Assembly (NCBI RefSeq): GCF_000337595.1
Contig: NZ_AOIL01000013.1
Span: forward strand, 143,601-188,147
Length of the DNA: 44,547 nt
Reading direction: 5' to 3'
Source: Natrialba taiwanensis DSM 12281
GTDB lineage: Archaea; Halobacteriota; Halobacteria; Halobacteriales; Natrialbaceae
Positions 16,763 to 24,041 of this stretch are shown in pieces; within the stretch, counting starts at the first letter, position 1, and every line of letters begins with the position of its first letter. The notes below the pieces were generated by a model. The model made no database searches. It worked only from the letters and a program-made list of their open reading frames with translations, and was not told where the DNA came from. The position numbers were made by a program, and so were the translations under genes.

Positions 16763-17422
16763 ATGGCAGATGGAGACACCAGTGCCGGTCACGACGCCGG
16801 ATCGAGTTCTAACGCCGATACGACCGCCCCGGCCGCCTCGACCACCGACACCGATGCGCCGCCGTATCGCATCGTCCTGAACTCGATCGACGAGTGGCTC
16901 GCATCCCTTGAGTTCAGCGTGCGGGAGATCGAGGCCGCCGTTGCGGGTGGTCTCGCGGGCGGGTTTCAGGCAGCGCTGGTGCTCCAGCTGTACGATACTG
17001 ACGCGATCAGACGGATCGGCGGAGGTTTCGGCTCGCCGACGTTAGACGGCGGCTGGCTCGCGATGTTCGCGCTGGGCGTGCTGTTCGCGCTCCCGTTTAG
17101 CTTGGTCGTCTCGCGGTCGATCGATTCGTTCATCGGGACAGTGATGGCGCTCTCGAGCCGCAACGAGTCCCTCCGTCGGCTCCTCACGCCGCTTCTCAAG
17201 CGGTCCGCACTCGCGACGACCACGTTCGCGCTCGGGAACGGATACGGGATCGTCGTGGGTGCGGTCAGTTCCCTGTTCCTCGTCCCGGGCTGGCTCCCGG
17301 TCGTGATGGGCGTCTCGACGCCGTTTTCGAACGCCACGGTCGCCAGTGTCGTCGTCGTCCTCGCGTGGGCGATTTACGGGGGGACGCTCGGGCTGGTGTA
17401 CGGGCTGATTCTCGAGTCCTGA
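16763..17422 (+). CDS. hypothetical four-helix membrane protein
   Basis: A 219-residue protein not recognised as a named family. A disordered Ala/Thr/Asp-rich N-terminus (about 35 residues) precedes an amphipathic stretch (LNSIDEWLASLEFSVREIE) and four hydrophobic segments (VAGGLAGGFQAALVLQL; LAMFALGVLFALPFSLVVS; ALGNGYGIVVGAVSSLFLV; ASVVVVLAWAIYGGTLGL). A positively charged loop (SSRNESLRRLLTPLLKRS) sits between helices 2 and 3 and would be cytoplasmic. Its promoter is nearly a copy of that of the SCP2-like gene at 18442, so it probably belongs to the same regulon, possibly as a membrane partner or transporter for the hydrophobic substrate. That role is inference from context only. Confidence 0.7.
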   Translation: MADGDTSAGHDAGSSSNADTTAPAASTTDTDAPPYRIVLNSIDEWLASLEFSVREIEAAVAGGLAGGFQAALVLQLYDTDAIRRIGGGFGSPTLDGGWLAMFALGVLFALPFSLVVSRSIDSFIGTVMALSSRNESLRRLLTPLLKRSALATTTFALGNGYGIVVGAVSSLFLVPGWLPVVMGVSTPFSNATVASVVVVLAWAIYGGTLGLVYGLILES

Positions 17423-17444
17423 ACGCACGAGGCGCGTCTCCGGC

Positions 17445-18173
17445 TCAGAAGATGAATCGCGTGTCGACGTCGGCGGCAATCTCCGCGAGATCGACCGCCG
17501 CGTCGGAGTACTGCAGGATCTTCTGCATGTCGCCGTCGATCTCGAACTCGCCGGACATCAGCATGTTGATGACGTCGCCCTCGCCGCGGACGAGGTCGGT
17601 CCAGGTGTCGTAGTCGCCGATGAGCCGAAAGCCGTGCTCTCGGTCGTCGAGGTCAAGCATCGTATCCACCGATTCGCACTCGCCGTCGTAGAGTTCGAGA
17701 TACGCGTAGATCGTGCCGTCGTCGGCCACGTTCTCCTCGAGTTGGGTTATCAGTTCGTCGAGGATGGCCGGCAGTTCCGTCCGGAGCGCCGGCCAGGTAC
17801 GATCGGGAAGCGCCGCCATCGTCGTCCCTCGAACCTCGGCGGTAACGCGCTCCTCGAGCGACCCGTTGCGGGATTCGATACGCTCGCGATCAGCTGCCGG
17901 CGCTTTCTCGAGAATCGCTTCCAGTCGGTCGGCGGAGAGCGCGGAGAGGTCGTCCTCGACCGCCTCGACGAGTTCGGATGGGAGGTCAGCGACCGTCGTG
18001 GAGTCGAGCGGAACGGCCTCGATCTGGAAGACGAACGAGCCGTCGAAGTCGACGCCCCAGCCGGCCGAGTGGTCGGCGTAGGCATCGTTTTCGTCGATCG
18101 CTGTTCGGTACTGCTCGAGCCACGGCTCCGTCGGAAAGTACTGTTCGATCGGTCGGCGTTGTTGCGTGCTCAT
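17445..18173 (-). CDS. SCP2-like protein, paralog 1
   Basis: A 242-residue acidic protein and paralog of the divergent gene at 18442: both share FPxExWLExYRxxxxExDAYA, GWGVxFDGxFxFxxxxxPLxxTTxxDLP, and a C-terminal module WTDLVRGEGDVINMLMSGE, then FEIDGDMQKILQYSDAAVDL. The last module matches the C-terminal half of SCP2 lipid-carrier domains. It probably binds a hydrophobic ligand in the cytoplasm. ATG at 18173 was chosen because similarity to the paralog starts shortly after; an in-frame ATG at 18218 would add 15 residues, but that stretch contains the rare codon CTA and no similarity. A TATA-like stretch on the reverse strand (gtgataaacc) lies near 18260. Confidence 0.7.
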   Translation of the reverse strand: MSTQQRRPIEQYFPTEPWLEQYRTAIDENDAYADHSAGWGVDFDGSFVFQIEAVPLDSTTVADLPSELVEAVEDDLSALSADRLEAILEKAPAADRERIESRNGSLEERVTAEVRGTTMAALPDRTWPALRTELPAILDELITQLEENVADDGTIYAYLELYDGECESVDTMLDLDDREHGFRLIGDYDTWTDLVRGEGDVINMLMSGEFEIDGDMQKILQYSDAAVDLAEIAADVDTRFIF

Positions 18174-18381
18174 CTGGGTTTCCGGGCCACGGTGGACCCG
18201 ATCTAGAACGGTGCTCATTGTGAACGCTTGTTGTGATTTCTCCGGGTATGCGAGGGGGTTTATCACGGACGGTGCCCGTAGACTTCGTTTGCGCCGCCTG
18301 CCAGTCCGTACACTCCGTTCGCTGCTCCTATCAATTCGTACCTCATTTCGTTACTCTCGTCAGTCGTGCCCGGGAGACCGA

Positions 18382-18419
18382 TATATACGCCCTCGGATTC
18401 GCGGACGAACGCTGAAGCG
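18382..18419 (+). promoter_or_regulatory. island promoter/operator-like site before SCP2-like paralog 2
   Basis: TATATA, then cgc, then CCTCG-GATT-CGCGG, an inverted repeat of the CCnCG-N4-CGnGG type in the same position relative to the TATA box as at 16698. It lies between the divergent SCP2-like genes but faces the rightward one. Confidence 0.6.
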
Positions 18420-18441
18420 ATCGACTGCAGTGCGTACACGC

Positions 18442-19146
18442 ATGGCTGACTGGTTTCCGTCCGAAGAATGGCTCGAGAGCTACCGCAGGAACCTCGCCGA
18501 AGACGACGCGTACGCGGCGGCGAGCGAGGGCTGGGGCGTCGAGTTCGACGGCGACTTTTGCTTCGTCCTGACGCACCTTCCCCTCGAAGAGACGACGCTC
18601 GGCGACCTTCCCGACGCGTTGACAGCCGAGCTATTCGACCGGATCGACGCGCTCTCTGCCGACGAGTTCGATCAGTTACGGGAGACGGCGACGCCGGCCT
18701 TCGACGAGCGATTCGCCGCCGCCGACGGCGACGACGAACAAGCGCGATTCCGACGGGCACTCTCGACCGTCGCGCTCGCCGACGTGCCGACCGTCGTCTG
18801 GCCGGCGCTCGAGACGCATATCCGGGGCGATCTCGAGTCACTGCTCGCACAACTGGAGGAGTACGTCGTCGACGGATCGACGGTGTACGCCCATCTCGCG
18901 CTCGAAGACGGCGACTGCGAGCGAGCGGAACTCGTCGCCGACCCGTCGGCCCGGGACCCGGGGTTCGAACTCGAAGCGCCCTACGAGACCTGGACCGAAC
19001 TCGTCGCGGGTGCCGACGTGATCGAGTCGGTGATGTCGAACGAGATGGAACTCGACGGGGACGTAACGCGAGTGCTTCACTACGGGGATGCGGCGGCGGC
19101 AATGGGTGATGTCGCCGGCGAGACCGACGCGCAGTACCTGTTCTGA
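18442..19146 (+). CDS. SCP2-like protein, paralog 2
   Basis: A 234-residue acidic protein with the same design as the divergent gene at 17445: N-terminal WFPSEEWLESYRRNLAEDDAY, the block GWGVEFDGDFCFVLTHLPLE, a helical middle, and the C-terminal SCP2-type module TWTELVAGADVIESVMSNE, then MELDGDVTRVLHYGDAAAAM. It ends in an aromatic-hydrophobic tail (QYLF) as does the paralog (RFIF). It lies directly before the R2lox operon and has its own copy of the shared promoter motif. A role in holding or delivering the R2lox substrate is the simplest reading of the context; it is not demonstrated by sequence. Confidence 0.7.
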   Translation: MADWFPSEEWLESYRRNLAEDDAYAAASEGWGVEFDGDFCFVLTHLPLEETTLGDLPDALTAELFDRIDALSADEFDQLRETATPAFDERFAAADGDDEQARFRRALSTVALADVPTVVWPALETHIRGDLESLLAQLEEYVVDGSTVYAHLALEDGDCERAELVADPSARDPGFELEAPYETWTELVAGADVIESVMSNEMELDGDVTRVLHYGDAAAAMGDVAGETDAQYLF

Positions 19147-19284
19147 ACGGCTCTAAGCGGCGGACCGCGGTGGATCACGTCGTCGTGTGTCCCGCCCGTG
19201 CTCTTCGCTCGCATAGCCCTCACCGCACGAGTGACAGCCCTCGCCCAGTCGAGCGAGGCGAAGGAGAGACGCGAGCGGGAGGAC

Positions 19285-19315
19285 TTCAACTCCCGCGTAT
19301 TCGAGCGGGTACGCT
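19285..19315 (+). promoter_or_regulatory. island operator-like site before the R2lox gene
   Basis: TTCAAC, then tc, then CCGCGTATTCGAGCGGG and TACGCT. The arms CCCGC (19292-19296) and GCGGG (19305-19309) are a perfect inverted repeat with an 8-bp spacer. The block matches the acyl-CoA ligase promoter at 26 of 31 positions. The GTG start of R2lox lies about 28 bp beyond. Confidence 0.6.
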
Positions 19316-19342
19316 CATTGACAACTGCGGCGAAGCGTTCCT

Positions 19343-20401
19343 GTGCCACAAGCTACCACACAATCAGGATTTCAGGCCGAACGGATCGATACCTCGAGTA
19401 AGTGGTACGACCTCTTTCAGAAAGGGGTCGAACTCGGGACGTGGAACGTCGAAAAGCTGTTCGACGAGGTCGGTTTCGAGAAGGATCGCGAAATCTGGGC
19501 GTCGCTCGAGCCTGGCGAGCGAAAGCAGATTCGATACCTGCTGTCGGGATTCCTCGACGGCGAGTTCGCCGTCGGCGAAGACGCGAGTCACCACCTCCAG
19601 CGCATCGCGGGCGCGCCGTGTTTCGACGACAACGAGGAGATGGAGATGTACATGACGATGTTCACCCTGACCGAGCACAAGCACACGCAGTTCCTCGACG
19701 TGTACATGCACGAGGTGATGGGCGAGCAGGACGTGTTCGCCGACCTCAACCCGAAGCGCGGCGGCGCTCGGATTCCGATCGTCCAAGCGACCGGCCTCGG
19801 CGAAATCTTCGATCGGCAGGGCCAACTCACGGCCAGGGCCGCCCACTCGAGGGATCCGGTGGACATCGCGAAGGCGCTGACGGTCTACCACATGATCGTC
19901 GAGGGACTGCTCGCTCGCGGCGGCTTCTACTCGATCAACAAACTCTCCCAGAACGCACCGCTGCCGCTTTTGAATCATGGGTTCAAGTTCATCAGCACCG
20001 ACGAGGGCCGACACATGACCCACGGCGTCGAAGCGCTCTCCGAACTGATCGCGAAGGAACGCGCCGGAGAACCCGAGTTCCAGGGAGTCAGCCAGGCGAT
20101 CGTCGACGTGCTGTACGAGAACGTCCCGGCGGTCGCGGACTTCGGCTACATGTTCACGGACGCCGTCGACGATCCCCTCGAGATCAACTTTAACGACCTC
20201 CTGTTGCGGGTCGGCCACCTCATCGACGGCCAGTTCAACGAAGCGCTCGACCTCGACATGGACCACCGGACCGTCGTCGGCCGCGTCGCCGACCGCCACC
20301 AGGAGTGTCTCGAGAAAGACATCGACGATGCGGTTCGGACGTATCGCGACCTGTACCAGCGAAAGCGCGGCGTCGAAGCCGCGGCCGACGGAGGGCGATA
20401 A
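19343..20401 (+). CDS. R2-like ligand-binding oxidase (R2lox-type)
   Basis: A 352-residue ferritin-like protein. Six metal ligands of the R2 fold are in place: Glu74 (DGEFAVGED), Glu111 and His114 (TEHKHTQ), Glu187 (IVEGLL), Glu221 and His224 (DEGRHM). Val77 lies three residues after the first ligand and Tyr182 five before the fourth, exactly where mycobacterial R2lox has the Val71-Tyr162 ether cross-link (ligands E68, E101, H104, E167, E202, H205). R2lox proteins hold a Mn/Fe cofactor plus a long-chain fatty-acid-like ligand and are thought to be oxidases with unknown substrate. No ribonucleotide reductase large subunit is nearby, which argues against a nucleotide reductase role. The start is GTG. 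It is followed at 1 bp by a small partner and then a ferredoxin. Confidence 0.85.
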   Translation: MPQATTQSGFQAERIDTSSKWYDLFQKGVELGTWNVEKLFDEVGFEKDREIWASLEPGERKQIRYLLSGFLDGEFAVGEDASHHLQRIAGAPCFDDNEEMEMYMTMFTLTEHKHTQFLDVYMHEVMGEQDVFADLNPKRGGARIPIVQATGLGEIFDRQGQLTARAAHSRDPVDIAKALTVYHMIVEGLLARGGFYSINKLSQNAPLPLLNHGFKFISTDEGRHMTHGVEALSELIAKERAGEPEFQGVSQAIVDVLYENVPAVADFGYMFTDAVDDPLEINFNDLLLRVGHLIDGQFNEALDLDMDHRTVVGRVADRHQECLEKDIDDAVRTYRDLYQRKRGVEAAADGGR

Positions 20402-20402
20402 C

Positions 20403-20753
20403 ATGACGGACGACACGAACTCGACGAACGCGACTGACGCATCAGCCGACGCCGCCACTACGACCGACGCCGATCCGACCGAACTCACCGAACTCGCGCG
20501 CGGAGCCGAGTTCACCGCCGCAGAGGAGGAGGTGGCCAAGGCGATCGAGGACGCCGCCGCCGAACTCGGCCAGAGCGCCGACGAGGTCCGCGAGAACGTC
20601 GCCTACATCATGGATTCGACGTTCGAGGACGAGGGCGTCAGCACCTCGTTCAACGAGAGTATCAGCGGCACCAGTCTCGAGCACGACGAAGTGGGGACCG
20701 GCGATCCGCGCCTGGAGGCGCTGGAACTGTACAAGCTCCGCCAGCGGATCTAA
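20403..20753 (+). CDS. small acidic partner protein of the R2lox operon
   Basis: A 116-residue protein of no recognised family. The first ~45 residues are disordered (Thr/Asp/Ala). The rest is helical: AAEEEVAKAIEDAAAELGQS, then SADEVRENVAYIMDSTFEDEG, and ends LEALELYKLRQRI. No Cys or membrane segment is present. It begins 1 bp after the R2lox stop and ends 6 bp before the ferredoxin ATG, so all three are one operon. Position and size suggest a regulatory or coupling protein for the oxidase, comparable in gene position (not sequence) to the effector proteins of diiron monooxygenases. This role is inference. Confidence 0.7.
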   Translation: MTDDTNSTNATDASADAATTTDADPTELTELARGAEFTAAEEEVAKAIEDAAAELGQSADEVRENVAYIMDSTFEDEGVSTSFNESISGTSLEHDEVGTGDPRLEALELYKLRQRI

Positions 20754-20759
20754 ACGGAG

Positions 20760-21065
20760 ATGTACGAGATCACGTTTCACTTCGAGGACGGGACGGAAAC
20801 GATCGAGGTCGCCCCCGACGAGCTCGTCCTCAACGCGGCCGAGCGCGCCGGCCTCGAGCTGCCCCACTCCTGTCGGAACGGCATGTGTACCTCGTGTGCC
20901 GGCGAACTGCTCGCGGGGGACCTTGACGGCGACGGGACGGCGCTCACACCGGACCAGGAGGCCGACGGCTACGTGCTGCTGTGTTGTTCGTCCCCGCGAG
21001 CGGATTGCGAGATTCGGGTGGGCGAGCGCGTCCAGAACGAGTTGCTCGGCCTCGACGCGCTGTGA
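20760..21065 (+). CDS. [2Fe-2S] ferredoxin
   Basis: A 101-residue plant-type ferredoxin with ligands Cys38, Cys43 and Cys46 (SCRNGMCTSC, the CX4CX2C pattern) and a fourth cysteine in LLCCSS (Cys75, with Cys76 adjacent). It is shorter than the ~130-residue haloarchaeal house-keeping ferredoxin and lacks its N-terminal insertion, so it is probably a dedicated electron donor. It is the third gene of the R2lox operon with GGAG directly before the ATG. The obvious partner is the R2lox oxidase, which would need electrons to cycle. No ferredoxin reductase is encoded nearby. Confidence 0.9.
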   Translation: MYEITFHFEDGTETIEVAPDELVLNAAERAGLELPHSCRNGMCTSCAGELLAGDLDGDGTALTPDQEADGYVLLCCSSPRADCEIRVGERVQNELLGLDAL

Positions 21066-21126
21066 GCCGTCTGTCGCCGACCGCTGTCGCATTGAGCATG
21101 CGATCCGGTGAGGCGGTCGATTCCCG

Positions 21127-21160
21127 TTTAAAGAGTCCCGCGTTTCCGAGGGATCACGCT
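21127..21160 (+). promoter_or_regulatory. TATA plus operator-like inverted repeat, aldehyde dehydrogenase promoter
   Basis: TTTAAA (21127-21132), then gag, then TCCCGCG-TTTC-CGAGGGA (21136-21153), an inverted repeat with 6 of 7 pairs. TCACGCT follows. It is the most symmetric of the six related sites in the island and resembles both the R2lox site (TCCCGCG start, ACGCT end) and the SCP2-ACAD site (GGATCAC end). Confidence 0.65.
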
Positions 21161-21192
21161 GACGAGCAGGAGCGACGATGACTTGTCTATAG

Positions 21193-21294
21193 ATGCATGT
21201 GATTCCCACACAGCCACCACGAACCGAACGCTGGGCAATCACCGCGCTCGAACCGGCACCGATCCGCGACCGCCGCGTGCCGGAGGGCTGGTGA
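21193..21294 (+). CDS. possible 33-codon leader or small protein before ALDH
   Basis: An ATG with a good ribosome site (AGGAG at about 21167) opens at 21178 but stops after four codons (Met-Thr-Cys-Leu-stop). The next ATG follows directly and reads 33 codons: it starts MHVIPTQPPRTERWAI and ends RRVPEGW, then stops 6 bp before the ALDH ATG. Third positions are GC-rich as in real genes of this genome. It could be a leader peptide, a real small protein, or the remains of a longer gene broken at the 4-codon stop. Confidence 0.35.
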   Translation: MHVIPTQPPRTERWAITALEPAPIRDRRVPEGW

Positions 21295-21300
21295 TCGTCG

Positions 21301-22854
21301 ATGCAGGAGCAGTTTTACGACCGGACGCGCTACGAGGTGAGCGACGCCGTCCGCGAGCGCCACCAGGCCGCGGCCGAGACGGTCGTCTCGCGCGAGCGGT
21401 ACGGGCACCTGATCGACGGCGAGTGGATCGACGCCGCGGCGGGCGAGGACGGCGTCGCCATCGACGCGACGACGGGCGCTGAACTCGCGACCGTACAGAG
21501 CGGCACCCCCGAAGACGTAGACCGGGCCGTCGAGGCCGCACGGGCCACCGTCGAGGGGAGCTGGGGACAGCTCACGCCCGGACAACGGGCCGACCGCCTC
21601 GGGGAGATCGCAGACCGGCTTGCAGACCGGACGACGGAAATCGCGAAACTCGACAGCCTCGAGACCGGGAAGCCGAACCTCCACGCGCTGTTCGTCGACT
21701 GCGAGGTGCTGGTCGAGCAGTTCCGCCACTTCGCGGCGCTCGCGCGCTCGACCGACGACGGGCGCGTCGTGCCGACCGGCGACGAAAAACGCGTCTTCAC
21801 GCACCGGGAGCCATACGGCGTCGTCGGCGCGATCTCCGCGTGGAACTTCCCCGCGATGTTCGTCGCGTGGAAGCTCGGCCCGGCGCTTGCGGCCGGCAAC
21901 GCGGTGGTCTTCAAGCCCTCCGAGCGAGCCACGCTTTCCTCGCTCGCGGTCGCGCGAATCTGCGACCGAGTGCTGCCGCCGGGGACCGTCAACGTCGTCA
22001 CCGGCACCGGCGACGCGGTCGGGGAAGCGATGACCTCCCATGAGGACATCGACAAACTGAGTCTGACCGGCTCGCGCGCGGCGGGCGTCGCAACCCTCGA
22101 GAACGCCGCACAGACGATCACGCCGACCTCGCTCGAACTCGGCGGCAAGAGTCCGAACATCGTCTTCCCCGACGCCGACCTCGAGCAGGCGATCGAGGGA
22201 ACGCTCGTAAGTATCTTCTTTAACTCCGGCCAGCAGTGTACCGCCGGCTCGCGGCTGTACCTCCACGAAGACATCGCCGCCGAGTTCATCGAACGCCTTC
22301 GCGATGCCATCGACAGCCTCACCGTCGGCGATCCGCTCGCCCCCACAACGGACATCGGACCAATGATCGACCACGCTCACCGGGAGCGCGTTCGCGAGTA
22401 CGTCGAGACGGCCGTCGCCGAGGGCGCAACGGTAGCCGCCGGTAGAACCGACATGGTCAAAGGTGAACTCGAGGGAGCGCCCTTCGTCCGGCCGACGGTG
22501 CTGACCGACGTCGGCGACGACGACCGCATCGGCTGCGAGGAGGTGTTCGGCCCCGTACTCTCCGTTTTCGAGTGGCGCGACCGCGAGGACGTCCTTCGCC
22601 GGGCGAACGACACGTCCTACGGCCTCGCCGCGGGCGTCTGGACCGAAGACCTCCGAACCGCCCACGAGTTCGCCGCCGAACTCGAGGCGGGGACGGTCTG
22701 GATCAACACCTACAACGACCTCTTCGATCCGGCACCCCACGGCGGCTACAAAGAAAGCGGGACGGGACGTGAACTCGCCGAAGAGGCGCTCGCGGAGTAC
22801 TCGCAGGTGAAGACGGTGAAGGTGAATCTGGGCGGCGTTCCGAAGATGGGCTGA
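21301..22854 (+). CDS. NAD(P)+-dependent aldehyde dehydrogenase
   Basis: A 517-residue aldehyde dehydrogenase that oxidises aldehydes to acids. The family's motifs are intact: AISAWNFPAMFVAWKLGPAL with the cofactor-binding Asn, VVFKPSE, LTGSRAAG, the general base Glu279 in LELGGKSPNIV and the nucleophile Cys313 in NSGQQCTAGSR, then EEVFGPVLSV. The N-terminus is about 25 residues longer than in many members. The specific aldehyde cannot be told from sequence. It lies downstream of its own copy of the island promoter motif, with a short reading frame between promoter and start. Its place after the R2lox-ferredoxin operon suggests it removes an aldehyde formed after oxygenation. Confidence 0.9.
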   Translation: MQEQFYDRTRYEVSDAVRERHQAAAETVVSRERYGHLIDGEWIDAAAGEDGVAIDATTGAELATVQSGTPEDVDRAVEAARATVEGSWGQLTPGQRADRLGEIADRLADRTTEIAKLDSLETGKPNLHALFVDCEVLVEQFRHFAALARSTDDGRVVPTGDEKRVFTHREPYGVVGAISAWNFPAMFVAWKLGPALAAGNAVVFKPSERATLSSLAVARICDRVLPPGTVNVVTGTGDAVGEAMTSHEDIDKLSLTGSRAAGVATLENAAQTITPTSLELGGKSPNIVFPDADLEQAIEGTLVSIFFNSGQQCTAGSRLYLHEDIAAEFIERLRDAIDSLTVGDPLAPTTDIGPMIDHAHRERVREYVETAVAEGATVAAGRTDMVKGELEGAPFVRPTVLTDVGDDDRIGCEEVFGPVLSVFEWRDREDVLRRANDTSYGLAAGVWTEDLRTAHEFAAELEAGTVWINTYNDLFDPAPHGGYKESGTGRELAEEALAEYSQVKTVKVNLGGVPKMG

Positions 22855-22917
22855 CCGAACGCTAGCGGTCGGCGACTCGCCTGGGGTGATGCGGTTACGA
22901 TGCGTCGATAGCTTCGG

Positions 22918-22948
22918 CCATTACATAATAATAAATAATTAATTTTAT
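22918..22948 (+). promoter_or_regulatory. AT-rich promoter of the alcohol dehydrogenase
   Basis: A run of about 30 bp that is nearly all A/T (cattacataataataaata, then attaattttat) in otherwise GC-rich DNA, 26-55 bp before the ADH ATG. It contains good TATA-box matches (ataaataatt). It lacks the GC-rich operator-like repeat of the island promoters, so the ADH is probably regulated separately. Confidence 0.6.
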
Positions 22949-22973
22949 GGGTACGGGCCTCGTGTGACCGGCT

Positions 22974-24041
22974 ATGAAAGCAGTCGTGTTCCAGGGCGTG
23001 GATGAACCGCTCGCGGTTGAGAACGTAGATCGGCCGGAGTGCGAGGCGGACGGCGTCGTCGTCGAGACCGAGGCCTGCGGCATCTGTCGCAGCGACTGGC
23101 ACGCCTGGCAGGGCGACTGGGACTGGATCGGACTGGTTCCGTCGCCGGGATTGATATTCGGCCACGAACCCGTCGGTCGCGTCGTCGAGGTCGGCGAGAA
23201 CGTCGACCGCGTCAGCGAGGGCGACCGCGTGACGAATCCGTTCAACCTGAGCGGCGGGACGTGTCCGCACTGCCGAGCGGGACGGGCGAACATCTGCGAG
23301 CGGTCCGTGCCGATGGGCTTCGTCCCGTTCCAGCAGGGTGCCTTCGCTGAGGAGTACCCGGTTCGAAACGCCGACCAGAACCTCGTTCAGGTTCCCGACT
23401 CGGTCGACCCCGCGGAAGTCGCGGGACTCGGCTGCCGGTTCGCCACCGCCTTCCACGGCGTCGTTCACCGCGTGGACATCACTGCCGGCGACTGGGTTGC
23501 GGTCCACGGCTGCGGTGGCGTCGGACTCTCCGCGATCCACGTCGCGAGCGCGCTCGGAGCGAACGTAATCGCCGTCGACATCGCCGCCGACAAACTCGCC
23601 ATGGCCGAGGAAGTCGGTGCCGTCGAGACCGTCGACGCGACGGCCGTCGACGACGTTCCGCAGGCAGTAAAGGCCTACACCGAGCGAAGTCGCGGCGTCG
23701 CCGTCTCGATCGACGCACTCGGCGTCGCGGAGACGGTTCAAAACTCGGTGAACTCGCTCGGGAAGGGCGGCCAACACCTCCAGATAGGGATGACGACGTC
23801 TGACGAGGCCGGCGAAATCGCCATTCCGATCGATACGATGGTCACCGACGAACGCGAGTTCTACGGCTCGTACGGTATGCCGCCGAACGAGTATGACGAA
23901 ATCTTCCGGATGATGACGGCCGGGACGATCGATCCGGGAACGATCGTCACGGAAACCTGTTCGCTCGAGGACGTGCCCGACGTGATGGACCGCCTCGGCG
24001 AGTACGATACCCTCGGCATCCCGGTCTGTACCGAGTTCTAG
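22974..24041 (+). CDS. zinc-dependent alcohol dehydrogenase (MDR family)
   Basis: A 355-residue medium-chain dehydrogenase. Catalytic zinc ligands are Cys38 (ACGICRSDWH) and His64-Glu65 (GHEPVG); the nucleotide fold is VHGCGGVGLSAIHVA with Asp at the end of the next strand (IAVDIAADK), which suggests NAD(H). The structural zinc lobe is incomplete: of the usual four cysteines (CX2CX2CX7C) only Cys97, Cys100 and Cys108 are present and the first is Gly94. The lobe may be stabilised by salt or bind zinc with another ligand. It follows the aldehyde dehydrogenase by 119 bp with its own AT-rich promoter and could supply the aldehyde from an alcohol. Confidence 0.9.
   Translation: MKAVVFQGVDEPLAVENVDRPECEADGVVVETEACGICRSDWHAWQGDWDWIGLVPSPGLIFGHEPVGRVVEVGENVDRVSEGDRVTNPFNLSGGTCPHCRAGRANICERSVPMGFVPFQQGAFAEEYPVRNADQNLVQVPDSVDPAEVAGLGCRFATAFHGVVHRVDITAGDWVAVHGCGGVGLSAIHVASALGANVIAVDIAADKLAMAEEVGAVETVDATAVDDVPQAVKAYTERSRGVAVSIDALGVAETVQNSVNSLGKGGQHLQIGMTTSDEAGEIAIPIDTMVTDEREFYGSYGMPPNEYDEIFRMMTAGTIDPGTIVTETCSLEDVPDVMDRLGEYDTLGIPVCTEF

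Noticed and set aside
19343..20401. Annotation as a ribonucleotide reductase beta subunit
   Set aside because: The Val77/Tyr182 pair of R2lox is present, no large subunit is nearby, and the neighbours are lipid-oxidation-type genes.
21187..22740. A 517-codon reverse-strand frame over the aldehyde dehydrogenase
   Set aside because: Antisense to an intact aldehyde dehydrogenase with its catalytic Glu and Cys; no motif in the reverse translation.
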